Origin: Sisyra terminalis
Lineage: Eukaryota > Arthropoda > Insecta > Neuroptera > Sisyridae
Length of the DNA stretch: 64,000 nucleotides
Direction of reading: 5' to 3'
Assembly (NCBI GenBank): GCA_958496175.1
Contig: OY292275.1
Location: 18,290,001-18,354,000, forward strand
Position 1 is the stretch's first letter, and every line of letters starts with the position of its first letter. A program made the translations under genes and the position numbers. The notes under the pieces were generated by a model, which worked only from the letters and a program-made list of their open reading frames with translations, did no database searches and was not told the origin of the DNA. This document shows positions 14,302-26,455 of the stretch, piece after piece.

Positions 14302-14381
14302 CTGCAGCGGCCGCTGTCTCCCACCTATCGGATCTAATATACTGCCGCCGCCTCAGAACTACTTTCGCTTTCAATGCTGAC
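14302..14381 (-). other. Possible untranslated or poison exon
   Basis: This 80-base GC-rich block on the minus strand has a good acceptor (CTTTCTCCAG just before 14381) and a good donor (CTGCAG then GTAGGG at 14301). Entered in phase 1, as the upstream exons would require, it reads Gly-Gln-His and a stop. Entered in phase 0 it reads VSIESESSSEAAAVY and a stop. It could be a 5' untranslated exon of the transcript that starts at 13673, a poison exon, or an alternative 3' end. A purely chance GC-rich patch cannot be excluded. Confidence 0.35.
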
Positions 14382-14753
14382 CTGGAGAAAGGGACTTTAA
14401 TTGGTGCAATATAATGAAAGTAAGATTCAAACTGGCTATGTGAACAACGACCGTTTATTTGTTGTGTAATACTACTGAATCCATTGTCATTTCACTTCCC
14501 GACCTCCACACAACCGCAAATCGCAAATAAATTAGTTCACTTTTAAAGTGACTTTTTCAAACTCAATGCAAATAATATAAACAATCTATTTAATTTTATT
14601 CTATAGCTAATCGGTATCATCTATTAGGCACTATCAAAGTCATTATCAATCAGTACTAGAAACGAACATTTTTGTTTATAAAATTGTTAGTTTTAAAAAG
14701 TAAAAAAAAAAAATACAAAATCTGATACAGGATTTTTAAATGGTTTTAATTTT

Positions 14754-15667
14754 GGTATAAGCTTGGATCAGGAACGTCGAAATTTTCAGAACTGAAGAGA
14801 ACTATTTCGAATGGTTTCGATATTATTCCTGTACGTATTGTTCACTCGAATGCAATTTGTACGTAAATTTTGACCTATGCCAGAAATGAAGAAGCGACGG
14901 TTATTTTCAAATTATATTAATATTGTGGTATAAGCTTGGATCAGAAACGTCGAAATTTGAGATCTGTTTTCGAATGGTTTCGATATCATTCCTGTACGTA
15001 TTGTTCACTCGAATGCAATTTGTACGTAAACTTTGACATGTGCCAGAAATGAAAAAGCGACGGTTATTTTCAAATTGTATTAATATTGTAATATGTAAAA
15101 TTAAATTTTCGCCTCAAGTCCATTTTAGCACACCCACAATCTGGCAACGTTGCATTTTCGACTTTGTTTTTAATTTAATTCCCAATATTTTTGTTAATTC
15201 AATTCTAATATGGTATAATTCTCGCTTTTGTGGCTAAATTTTTATAATGGACCGATTTAACGCGAATTAAATTAAAAATAAAGTCAAAAAGGCAACGTTG
15301 CCAGATTGTGGGTGTGCTAAAATGGATTTGAACCAAATTTTCTAAATAAAGTTTACTTTGTCATGGGAAAAACACTTGTGAAAAACTGTGATGCATTATT
15401 ATTAATGAAAGGAAACTCCAAAACATTTGCGAAATGAAAAATATACTAAAATAATATTTATTGTCGCATTATTGAACTGTTTAATTTTTATGTGCTGTTA
15501 TATATATTTGATAATACATATTTGAAAATAATCGTCGCTTCTTCATTTCTGGCATATGTCAAAATTTACGTACAAATTGCATTGGAGTGAACAATACGTA
15601 CAGTAATAATTACGAAACTATTCGAAACAGTTCTCAAATTTCGACGATCCTAATCCAAGCTTGTACC
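14754..15667. mobile_element. Nested foldback-type DNA element
   Basis: The left arm is a tandem pair: a unit at 14754-14926 starting GGTATAAGCTTGGATCAG and a second diverged unit at 14927-15090. The right arm at 15521-15667 is the reverse complement of one such unit, ending ATCCAAGCTTGTACC. Inside lies a second inverted repeat, 15115-15180 against 15265-15331, containing ACACCCACAATCTGGCAACG and its complement. No transposase frame is present. Foldback elements typically have long, internally repetitive inverted arms, so this fits a non-autonomous foldback or composite of two nested inverted-repeat elements. Confidence 0.7.
15115..15331. repeat. Inner inverted repeat of the foldback element
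   Basis: The two arms, about 66 bases each, are near-perfect complements and flank about 84 bases. Related sequence occurs singly at 11686-11803, at 41877-42010 and as a short piece near 42730-42765. This inner palindrome may therefore be a transposon in its own right that landed inside, or gave rise to, the larger foldback. Confidence 0.65.
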
Positions 15668-16006
15668 TTAATTTTTAGTAAAGTACTCGTATTCGTCATA
15701 AAACAACGCTAAATCTCAAAATTAATCAATTTCTTAATAAATTATTGCGAGAAACTGTAGCAGAATTTATATCAACAGGAATAGGAAAATTTATTTCATA
15801 AGAGGGGCCGGAAAGTATTGTCGTTTATTTCAATACACAATTAAAACACAAAATCTTGTTACAACGTTTGATTTTAAATTAATGATATAATCAGTCTCAA
15901 CAGTATCAACGTTTTGATATCTAAAGTGCAAATTTTTAATGTAATAATAGTAAAAATCAATTGATTACTAAAGACAATATCAAAAAATACATTTTGAACA
16001 TCACTT

Positions 16007-16960
16007 ACAGTCTCTGACCATATTAATAGACGCACTAGAGGGTTTGTATAAAACATCAAAAAAGAGCTATTTTATTTTGGGTCCATATTTTCGACTGGGT
16101 TTCCTATCGTGTACAAATTTTATTTATTACGCTCATTACCAACCAGCGTGACCACAAATCATATTAACTACAAAATAAAATTTTACCATCAAATTAATTG
16201 AACGTCTTCTTAATTATGGCGAGCTAAATTGTTAAATATTTAATTGAAAGTCTGTTTACACATATTTAAGTTTCCCATTTTGCGCAATATACTGTTTATG
16301 TAGAACAATAACGTCTGATGTATTTGTGGATGATGATTCCATATGTGACTATTTTTTCTTAAGGCTATTTTTCTGTTGTGGCCGGCTTTTTAATTACTTT
16401 TTTCTTCAGCAACTTCCACATATTTTCAATGGGTTTCCAATCAAGGCTATTTTCCTAAAGTAGGGTAATTGGGATAATAATCAAGGTTTTACCCTTACCC
16501 AGACAATATATTTCTTAAAATTCAATACACCTTTCTTTAATGTAAGAAGCAAACAATATTAAATTTAGTTTATGCAGAAGGGTCTTGCATTACCGTGTTG
16601 TAGCATAAAATTGTATATTTTAACAGTTTTTGGACACTTTAGATATTTGACCGATTGATTAAAATTATTTCAAAGCTTTTCGACTTTCTGACATACATTT
16701 GGCACCATTTCCCCCATTAACTTTTTGTTGGTTTTATTGTAATATTTTGTTGGTAAGTTGGAGAAATGAAAATTATCGGATTTGAACTTACAAAAAATCA
16801 TTTGGCATTAATGAACATCTAATGCACTTAGATAAACATTGAAAATGTTTTTAGTAACAACTTTGCGCTGCTATCCGCTGAAACTCGAAGAACATACAAT
16901 ATTGAATTTATATTCTTTCGTGTTTTTGGTCCTACCTTGCGTTACAATTTAAGCTCATTA
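16007..16960 (-). pseudogene. Decayed Tc1-like transposon with broken transposase
   Basis: The left end carries a terminal-repeat sequence (ACAGTCTCTGACCATATTAA from about 16008) shared, in slightly changed form, with 46325-46407 and 50882-50910. On the minus strand, fragments of a DDE transposase can be read: LQHGNARPF near 16585-16615, matching the QxDNARPH region around the second catalytic Asp (here His replaces Asp), and DWKPIENMWKLLKKKV near 16393-16443, matching the DLNPIENLW region. Stops and frame changes interrupt it, so it cannot make an active enzyme. The transposase start and right terminal repeat were not found. The copy at 50488-50910 matches 16211-16520 closely. Confidence 0.7.
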
Positions 16961-19900
16961 ATATGAAGTTATATTTTTAAAACTTTTATCCTTTCAAATA
17001 ATTTTAAGCTATAGGTACATAAATCGTCTTCATGATTTTATCAAAAAACTGAAAAGAATTTACAATTCAAAACAAAGATTTAAAAAAAATCTTACATTAA
17101 ACATACCTTCATTATCGTTTCTGTAGAAAAGAAATACACTAAGTTAAAGAATAGCTAAAAATAGGACATAGCAAAAAAACGACATACTGGATTCTGCCAA
17201 TAAAACTATTTGTTAAACCATTGGACAGCAATAATATTTTGTCTATTATTATTTATTATCAGTTTATTAAAATACTTTGTAAAATCTTGGCACCCAAATA
17301 TTGTTTTTGTAGAATAAGATAAATAAAATGCATCATATTCTTTCAAAAATACTCATAAATAACAATCGGAATTCTATAACTATTAGTTAAGAAATATGTC
17401 ATATTCAATTTTTAAAACTTGTAATTGCAAAATATGTTTAAAAATAATCTCTTCTATTCCCTAAACTGCATAATATACGCACCGTCAGAAAAAAAGCTGC
17501 ATGGATTTGAAAGATTGATTTTCAAAAGGGAGAGACATAAAATTTAAAAAAAAATATGTAATAAAGTTTTTTAAAACCTCGTTTACATTGATAAAATGCA
17601 CTAAAAATTTATTTATGAATTGAATCTAAGTACCGTTTTAACCATCGATAATAAGGTAATGTTAGCTAATTAATGAGAATCATTAGCTATCTAGTTGTAT
17701 ATCAAAGCGAGGGATCTTTCATATTATCGAATTGTAAGAATTACTGAGCATAAAAATTAAAAATTTAAAAAAAGAAAATGAAAAAAGAAAATTTCATTGA
17801 TTAAAAAAATTAATCAAGTCTTTAAAATCTTGTAACAAATTCATTGAACAAACATAATTCACAGTTTTCGCCAAAAATTTCTTTACGAATTTCAGTTCTT
17901 CATTGAACAAATCCTTCATTTGTTATTTTAAGAAAATTCACACTTGTTGCTCAATTAACGACGCGAAATGACTGTTCCGCAAAAAATTGCGTAAATAATT
18001 AAATTAAAATTTCAGAAAGTAAAAATAAATTTTAGTCATTCTTTCAATTGCTACTATACGTTTTTGTTAAGAGTACCACGAAAAGAAAGTCGCAAATAAA
18101 TGAAGGGTTATTGCCTATGTTGCATCCATAATTACATTGTCAAAAACCATCAATTTACCGAATTAAGTTGTTGTTCAGAAACAAAAGCTTTTGAAGAAAG
18201 GAAAAATTTATTATATCACGTCACGTTAAAGCTTTTGCGTAAACAAATTTCAAGTGAAAAGCACGCTTTAGAGCTATCATATTTCTTTCATTGGAATAGG
18301 GAATTAAGGCTGCAAGGATTTTTCAGTGGTTATACGCATGCAAAATTTATAACAATTAATGTTAATTTTTTGTTGAAACACGTCTGCAAATGTAATTTCG
18401 ATATCGATATTTTCATACAATTCTCAATTCTTTTAAAAAGTAAAAAAATCTAGTCAAATATTCTACACCGGAAATATGCTTACAGTACTCCATTTTAAAA
18501 GTTAATTAGATCTTAATATTTTTACTTCTACCTAGAAATCACGACTTTTAATGTAATCATTTTTTGCAATTTTATAATATTTTGAACCAATTCTAGTAAT
18601 TGGCATACGTACCAAGCAAGAAACCTCAAACCAGGAAATTTTTAAAAAGTTATAAAAGCAAAAAATAGATTAAGAAATGAATTTTTGTGTTTTACATCAT
18701 TTAAACAAAAAAGTTATCAAGAACACTTTCAACGCATTTGTGTAAAAGGAAAATGTTTAATTTCATGAAGGGAAAACCAATAATAAGCCGAAAGTATTTT
18801 CCCGATTGACGTCTTCCGTATATATGTCTTACTGAATATATATCTCGTTCAAATTGATTAAACAACCAGCAACTAATTTTCAACAGAAAAATGGAAATTA
18901 TATATCACACCGAGATATTTCAATAAATTCAAATAGAAAGCTTCAAGCGACGATTTAAAAACGAATGCAAAAAACTTTTATAACCACATAATGCATTACA
19001 GCTCGTTACAAATATAAGAGAAACTTTAACTTTAATGATTACAAATTACTGCTTTTATTGCAAGGTTTATAATATAGAGCCAAGTCAAGAAAAAACAATA
19101 CGGATATATAGAACCGTACGCATTATATTTGATTGTAATAGAATGAAAGATCTAAGATAGTTAAAATATCAATCAAATACTCCATAGCCACATAAAAGTA
19201 CTTGATTAGACTGGACAACTCATAATAATTTTACACGGAAGCTACAAAATAAATTGACTAACTATAACATTTTTTTTAATTTGTAATAAATAGGTAAAAT
19301 ATGAACAAAACACAAACTTAATCAAGCTTTCCTATTCATATTAAGTGATAACAAAGACTTTGATAAAGACATTTAAATTCTGAATATTAAAACTCTTTTT
19401 TCATGGATTGGATTAAATAAAATATCTGAACAGACATTCCCCATGCAATGCAATGCAAATTAGACTCTTCTCAAGTTTACAGCAAAGAATTTTTGTTTAA
19501 AATTAAATATATTTTTATAAAAAAATATAACATCCATTAACCTTAAAGTTCATTTGCATTAGTTATTATACTTAGTAGTAAGTAAATGCTTTTACACTAA
19601 GCTGACTAGTTAAAAATAGTATTTTGACAACAATAATTCATAAAACGACCATTACTAAGCGAAATTAGGTACTAAGGGTCCTGAAAAATAAAATTTTCGT
19701 TACTGGTTTTTGGAATTTTGCACCAATTGCGCTTTTGGTGAAAATATATAGAGGGAGGAAAATGTTATAAGGTAAAAAGATATAGCGTCGGTGTCTGCAA
19801 TTGAAACGTAAATATCACTGTATGAATTGTTGTACAGGCAAAAATAATTACATTAATATATACAATAAACAAACCTAATATTATTTACTAGTATGTATAC

Positions 19901-22900
19901 CTACATATAATAAACAAGGCTACAGCTGAAACGAACTTTCTGATTCTCTATGTCCTATGACTTTTATTTCACATTTTTCTTTCTAACTCTTTCTACAAAG
20001 AGAGCAATATGGCTGCTAGACTGAAAATGAGTATTTCGGAAGGAGTATTGGGGATAAATCGCTTGAAAGTAGAATGTAATTACGTATTTCATGCACTTTT
20101 GATTTATGTTATATTTTAGTTATTATCCTTAGTTCAAAAAAATTTTCAATTTTGCTTGAAGAAAGAATTTTGATCCTATTATAACAATGGTTCTTAATAA
20201 AAACAAGTTTAGATAAAAATATCAAAAAATTATTTCTTGACCATTTTCGTATAACTTAAAGACATTAATTCCCTTAAAATTTATGCATAATTTTAGCAAT
20301 ACAAAAAGATCGATTGTGTTCCCTTAAATAAAGAAATATAACGAAGCGTTTTTTGAAAGCCTAATTTTCTGCACTTATAGCACCTATTAGTTGTTTCATA
20401 TTTATTTTCATTTCTTATTTAAAAAATTCCATAAGTTCTTTTTTCTTAATTTCATTATTTGTTTACTATATTAATTGATTTGTTTCAACAAACAATAATT
20501 TAAGTATTTAGTTTGATTATAGTTTTGGTTTAAAAGAAAAGCAATGAGGCGGAGTATGATTCATAAAACTAAAAAAAAACTAGATTATTTATTTCTTTAT
20601 TTTTCCTATTGAATAAAAGTAAGTAAATATGCAAGTAGGTATTACAGTTAGCTTGCAATTATCATAATTCAAAGGTATATTTTGCATTATAGAAAGCAAC
20701 TCAGTAAAAATTATTTGTATTATCACCTGGTTAAACCACGATTTTGCACGGACTCTTAAGTACATTTGTAGAAATGCATAGATATACGGAAGTGTTTCTT
20801 TCATAGAACTAATACCAGTCGTAATATTTCCATGTCACAAAAAAATCATATTTTCTGACTGATAATTTTAGTTTTACTTTATACTCGTAGATATTGCAAG
20901 AATATTTCTCTTATAAATTTTTAATATTTTAAGCACTTGCAGTACATAGATATAGTCACATAGAGGATTGCATGTTAAAAACCCTTCATTCTCGTGGGAA
21001 ATCATTTTATGTAATAACCTCTTTCAAGAAAAACTTTATTTTGATCGAAATAATCAAATTTCAATTGCGACCACAAAAAAGTCCATTTCATTTTACAAAT
21101 GAAATAGGGCTACTCAAGTCCTACAACTACTCACTTTAATTAAACTATGAAAAATGCATGCAATGTTGAAAACATATCAACATTATTGTCAATCATTTTA
21201 ACATCTTGTTTTTAAGAAAAATTTAAACTTTTACGAAAACAAAATTTAGTCTTTAACTATACCATATTAAAACAATTCAAATATATGTTAATATATGCGT
21301 TCTACGTATGCTTCAATGGCTACCAAAAAATTTCACTTTCAGAGACTATTTTTTAAATTAAATAATAAATTAGTAAATCTATTAGCTTCAGGTAAATATT
21401 ACATAAGAAAATTTTCCATGAAATATATTCTGGATATAACTTTTTATAGAGTTATGTGTAGTAAAACGAAAATATTGTTTGGAGAGAAAGCTTTCAAGAA
21501 AATAACTATAACGGTCACCAATATTTATAATAATATTATTATTATGAATTTCTTCACCTTATACGGGTGCCGTGTGGTCTATCGTTGAAAAGAACAAGAG
21601 AAATACATTTCAAATATTGTATTTATTATAAATAAGGAACAATATTTTTATGCAAAAATTATTCATTCTTTTATCATCTCCCATACAGAAAAATGCTTTG
21701 CATTTTACAACCATTCAAACGTACATTCGTATTTTCATAGCAAATAATATTTTTCTGTTTTATCAAAGTAGAAAGAAAAAGGTTTGCTTTAAAAAATAAA
21801 ATAATAAATCACAAACAAATATTATTATAATTTCATTTTTGTTATTTAGTTTCAAAGTCGGAAGTATTTAAATGAATTTTGGTAATTTTCGTTCGCTAAA
21901 TTATACTTGCAGTGCTCATCTAGTTAATTATCCATAGTTAAAATTAATTTCATGTTAAATGTGTTGAAAAATTATTTTTTGGAGTAAAATAAATATTCAA
22001 ATTATGGATATCACTTTCACTTTATGTTAAAATTTAAAAAAAAATAAAATAAACATATAAAACCCACAAATTTTTTTTTATAACCGCACGAACGAACGCC
22101 TATAAAGTATTATAAAAATAAATCCAGTGAAATGGAAATAAAAAAAAATATTATTAAATAATCCAATGGATTTTAAACTTAAAGTGATTAAGAATAAATA
22201 AGTATTACTTATATTGTGCCACGCAAATTTTTTTAACAGGAAACTCTTTAAATTGGTACAGACTGGTATACGAAAACAACCACAAAATCAAAGTGTGGTT
22301 TATTTAAAGAGATCTGTAGTGTTTATAAAGTTTTATTTTTATACTTTAATTTTAAAGTTTCTCTAAGAATTATTGTCATTTGATTATAACTTTCGTACAA
22401 TTGTATCGTATAAGATTTTTACTTCTTTTTTTTAACTTAAAAATTACTATCAAATATTGAATTATTTTGAAAGATATAATCAATCAATGAGGTCATTAAA
22501 TTTGATGTACTGATTAAAAATTATTAAACAAATGCATTTTATCTAATTTAGCAAATACTTGTAATTGAAAAATGGCAAATTAATAATTTGCAATTAAAAA
22601 GTACAATTCAAATTTTTAAAATAAATAGAGATATAAACTGAAAAAGGGATTATTTTACATGAATACACAAAAGAGAGCATCTTTGTACCTTTGTATGTAC
22701 CTTAGATGTAAAACACTACCTTCTTTAAATTATCCCAAATGACACTTCAATAGTTAACAGTACAATTAATATATTAACTATATATCAAGTGTTATTCAAA
22801 TGATTGGTTATGACGATGTTACAAAATCAGAAATATTTTAATTCATAATCCACAAATTATTACAGAAGTTCTATTATAGTACTTAAATAAGATAAATATG

Positions 22901-23690
22901 GGTGTTGTTACCCACATGAACATATTATATATGTCCCGTTTTCCTGTAGTTATTTTTAGTATCAAGTATGGTGATTAGCAAAAAAACGCTTAAACTACAC
23001 CAATCTACGTATAACTTCATTAAAGATTTTTTTAAAAAATTTCAAAATATATTTAATGGATGAAGGGAGAAACATAACGAATATTTATTTTTCATTTTTG
23101 CAACCACAGAGTAATTTACAGCGTTAAAAGCACTAACCTTTTTCAAGAAGGAAAAAAATTAACTTCTAATACATTATGAATTTTCAAAGGATGAAAACCA
23201 TATTTTCTAATGAAGATAATAAAGTGACTTCCACGAGTACATACGCTTTTTACAACTGAACAAAGTTGCACGTGCATTACGAGTATAATAAAATTTTTTA
23301 AAAAATATAAGATATTAAAATTACAATTGCAATTTGCTTATCATTATATTTAAAAATAATAAACTTCCAAGGACCAAATTCGAAAGTTCCAGTATAGGTA
23401 CCTTTTGTTTCACGGTGTTTCTGTCCCAACGGTACAAGAGTCCCAATTAATCTGTTCCAATGATCCTAATGTTTTTATAATAGGCTAGGGTCTTCCTTAT
23501 TAAATACTTAAATACTAATTTTTTATGCAATTCCATATACAATTGCATCTAAAAATTGGAAGTAGATTTGAGATTTTGGGTTATAGCGGCTTTCAGATTT
23601 GAATTTCCTTTTCGGGATTTTAGTATGAAAACCTTTTTTTTTTATCTTACTTACAATGTATACTTGCACTATATATCTTATACACTAAAA
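16961..23690. other. AT-rich presumed intron
   Basis: No exon, RNA gene or clear transposon was found. The longest open frame, 117 codons at 18100-18453 on the plus strand, has no recognisable motif and a composition typical of chance frames in AT-rich DNA. Frames at 18701-18883, 20589-20804 and 21295-21588 are of the same kind. Confidence 0.55.
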
Positions 23691-23760
23691 CAGTGTTTCT
23701 TAACCTTTTAAGTGGGACGCAACCGTTTGATTCGGAAAATTGGTCTCCATACTCCATTAA
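23691..23760 (+). mobile_element. hAT-type transposon end
   Basis: CAGTGTTTCTTAACCTTTT followed by AAGTGGGACGCAACC resembles the common terminal sequence of Charlie-like hAT elements, which typically begin CAGTGGTTCTCAACCTTTTT and continue to a GACGC/GACCC motif. I did not find the matching inverted end or an 8-bp duplication within a few kilobases, so only one end is called. Confidence 0.45.
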
Positions 23761-24935
23761 AATTATGTTTGGTTTTTTTAGCTTAAAAATACATTTTTCA
23801 CGAAATTTATTATTAAAAATTTCATAATTTATATTGGTAAGACCTTCTCTCGCACCTCCAAAGATACCTTCCTGCACTCCAGATTAAGAAGCAGTTAAGA
23901 AGTTAAGAAGCAAGTTAAGTTGCTCTATAGTTATGCTTGGATATCACATTATAATGGTGTGTAATTAGGTGTCCACCGTGCCCACTCACTAGCAGTCCTA
24001 ACAGTCCTACAATCTTTAAAGTTTTATTTTTATATATTTATTTATAATCCTAACATTTTAGTTATAAAAAAATTATTATCGTATTAAAATATTGACATTT
24101 TCTGGTTTCAAGATTTCAAACTTACTATCCATTGTCTTTTTGGTTCTGTGTAGAAATAAATTTACCTATTGTCGTTTGAAAATCCCAAAAGCTCTAGGTG
24201 GCATTTAAGTCATGCCAACTCGTGCCATCCGCATGCATAATTTACGTTTATGAAACCATCAATTAAATCATTTTCGTTCAATAATTACTATAGTTTCGTA
24301 ATTTATGTTTAAGTATGGTGAGAAATTTTTTTGGAACCAATTGAAAAAATAAAGAGTTAGCATATAATACGATACGATTATAAATTAGTTCCAAATAAAT
24401 AGGCGTGCATTCAAAAGATTCACAATTGCTTACGTGCTAATAAAACATTTAGAAATTTTTTAAAAATAGCTCTAAAGAAAAATTAAAAAATCGTTGAGAA
24501 GTCAACGAAAAAGGAGCAATCATCGAAACAGTGGCAACTAACAAAACAAAATAAATGAGTCAAATTTTTAAGACGAAACAAATGTATCTTGATATAATAA
24601 GAGGAACAATTTATTCGATTTTATAAAAGAGATTTGAAGGATCTTGCCATGGATAGGCACCGCTGTTAGAAGTACAAAAAATACACGAAAAACAAACCTG
24701 TCGTTGCTAAGCAGCGAAGAGAAAAAATTTCGAAAATTGAATTATCGACAAAAACTAAATCATCTTAAAAACAACGACAAAATTCAGCAAAACAACTTTA
24801 ATGTAAATGTAGAAGAATCTGAATTTGATTGGCTTCTCAAGATAATCTTTGAATTTATATGTTTAAATATTCGAAGTTGGTACCTATTTCTGTCTTTGAA
24901 ATAAAAAACATGAAAAAACAGTAAAAAAATCTTAC

Positions 24936-25166
24936 CTATATTATCACAATAAGATCGGACATTTGTCGATGTTGGAACCGGTGGATTGATGCCCGCAACT
25001 GGGGGTGGTAGCACCCAAGAAGGTGCATGTGGGGGTGCATGCCGCTCTAATACATAGTCCGTTCGGGGTGGACAACTATGAGCAGCAATTGCATTATTAT
25101 TTGGGGCCCACGACCCCATTTCTATGTACCCATAACAATCCCGAGGCCACGCTAGACCAGCAATGA
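24936..25166 (-). CDS. Internal coding exon of the large minus-strand gene, product not identified
   Basis: On the minus strand this block is open for 77 codons between an acceptor ending TTAG (exon starts at 25166) and a donor (AATATAG then GTAAGA, intron from 24935). It starts and ends in phase 1, exactly what the exon at 60864-60957 needs, giving a continuous frame across the junction. The peptide includes GLAWPRDCYGYIEMGSWAP, a histidine- and proline-rich middle (HAPPHAPSWVLPPPV) and ends RSYCDNI plus a split Gly codon. GC content and codon choice contrast strongly with the flanking intron. A second in-frame acceptor (GTCTAG, exon start 25151) would shorten it by five codons. It has no membrane segment or catalytic motif that I recognise. 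The Pro-rich composition suggests an unstructured regulatory region. Confidence 0.65.
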
Positions 25167-26395
25167 CTAATTTGTAATTCAATTAACGGGTTACACTTCA
25201 ATTTAGCACAAAACTCCAAAATATAAGTTCTTAGTTTGTTTTTTTAGTTGAAATTTATGTTCATCAACTCTTTGAATTTACTAGTCAGAAAACATTGTTT
25301 TGTCTAACAACTTAAGAAAATAGAATGAAACCTCCTTTTAAGACTTAAGCTAAAGAAAATAGAGACAAAATGATATCAATAATTAATAATCAATAAAGCA
25401 AATAATAAATATTAAATATGATTGGGAGAAAAATAAGGAAATTTTAAAGTTTTAACAGAAATAGTAAGCATGAATTGATAAACAACGAAAACTTCTAAAA
25501 ACAAAAAGTTTTAGCGTTCATAAATGCATGTCTCTACTTAATAAAAAGTGATTAAATTTACGATAGACAAATTTTTAAAAATTAAATATTTTATGGATTG
25601 ATTTTTTATTAATTTCAAATTAATATTGGCATTTTCAGAAAGAAACAATACAATTTTAAGAATGAAACAAAAAATAAATTAGCTACAGGATAACTGGAAA
25701 AATATTTTTCAATATGTAAGGAATATGTAAGCGTCACAGCTATTATATTCATTGTATTAAAGCAATTAAATTTAAAACTTGAAACAATTGAAAATAAGTA
25801 ATAAATATTACCAGAACTTTCAAGTAAAGTCGTAATATACTTTAGATTAAATGATTTTATATTACTTTTTTCACGTAAATGATAAACAGAATACAAACTT
25901 TGAAAAAAATGTCGAGAATTTTAAAACATCAAATTTACCTTTTTCAAGTTTAAATCCAATTGCACTAAAACGAATAAATCAAGGGTCGGTAGCTATTTGT
26001 AACGACAAAGGTACTGAAATGAAAGAAAATTAATTGATATGCAGAAAAATACGCAAATTTTCATGCAAATGTTGAGTAATAATTGGAAATATCATTGTCC
26101 CATAAGATAATATATTGAAAGGTGTGATCACAAAAATTGTATAACACTTATCTCATAAGAACAATTTATTTTTGTTATGACCATCTATTACAAAACACAA
26201 TTATTTGTATTTATTTTTCACATTAAATTTCTTTAATTTTTCGGATATGAATTTTCGAAATTTATGAATTTTAAGGTGATACGAAAAACGTAGCGTACTT
26301 TATGGTAGGTGGACACTGAATGATTTTATTTGATGACGATAACAAGGCCGCTGTATCTTTGTCGAGGGTGTTTGGCCACGTGCTCGGCCAACTAC
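25167..26395. other. AT-rich presumed intron
   Basis: Nothing beyond chance frames (25615-25896 minus, 25851-26033 plus) was seen between the internal exon and the GC-rich island at 26396-26455. Confidence 0.5.
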
Positions 26396-26455
26396 CCCCA
26401 GGTGCACATGTTTATGCCACGTGGCTCGTGGCGCTACCCCGTGAGAGAACATTGC
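26396..26455 (-). other. GC-rich island with exon-like edges
   Basis: Within an AT-rich intron, about 26340-26460 is GC-rich with several CpG and CACGTG/CCACGTG motifs. On the minus strand a 60-base block is bounded by an acceptor (AAAAATCTCAG) and a donor-like GGGG then GTAGTT. Joined to the first exon in phase 1 it reads GNVLSRGSATSHVA and then a stop, so inclusion would truncate the protein. A separate Met-initiated minus frame of 50 codons starts at 26452. Possible readings are a poison exon, an untranslated alternative first exon with its promoter, or an enhancer. None is proven. Confidence 0.3.

Noticed and set aside
18100..18453. 117-codon plus-strand frame, one of the longest in the window
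   Set aside because: No recognisable motif, Lys/Phe/Ile/Leu-rich composition as in other chance frames, no splice sites or promoter context.
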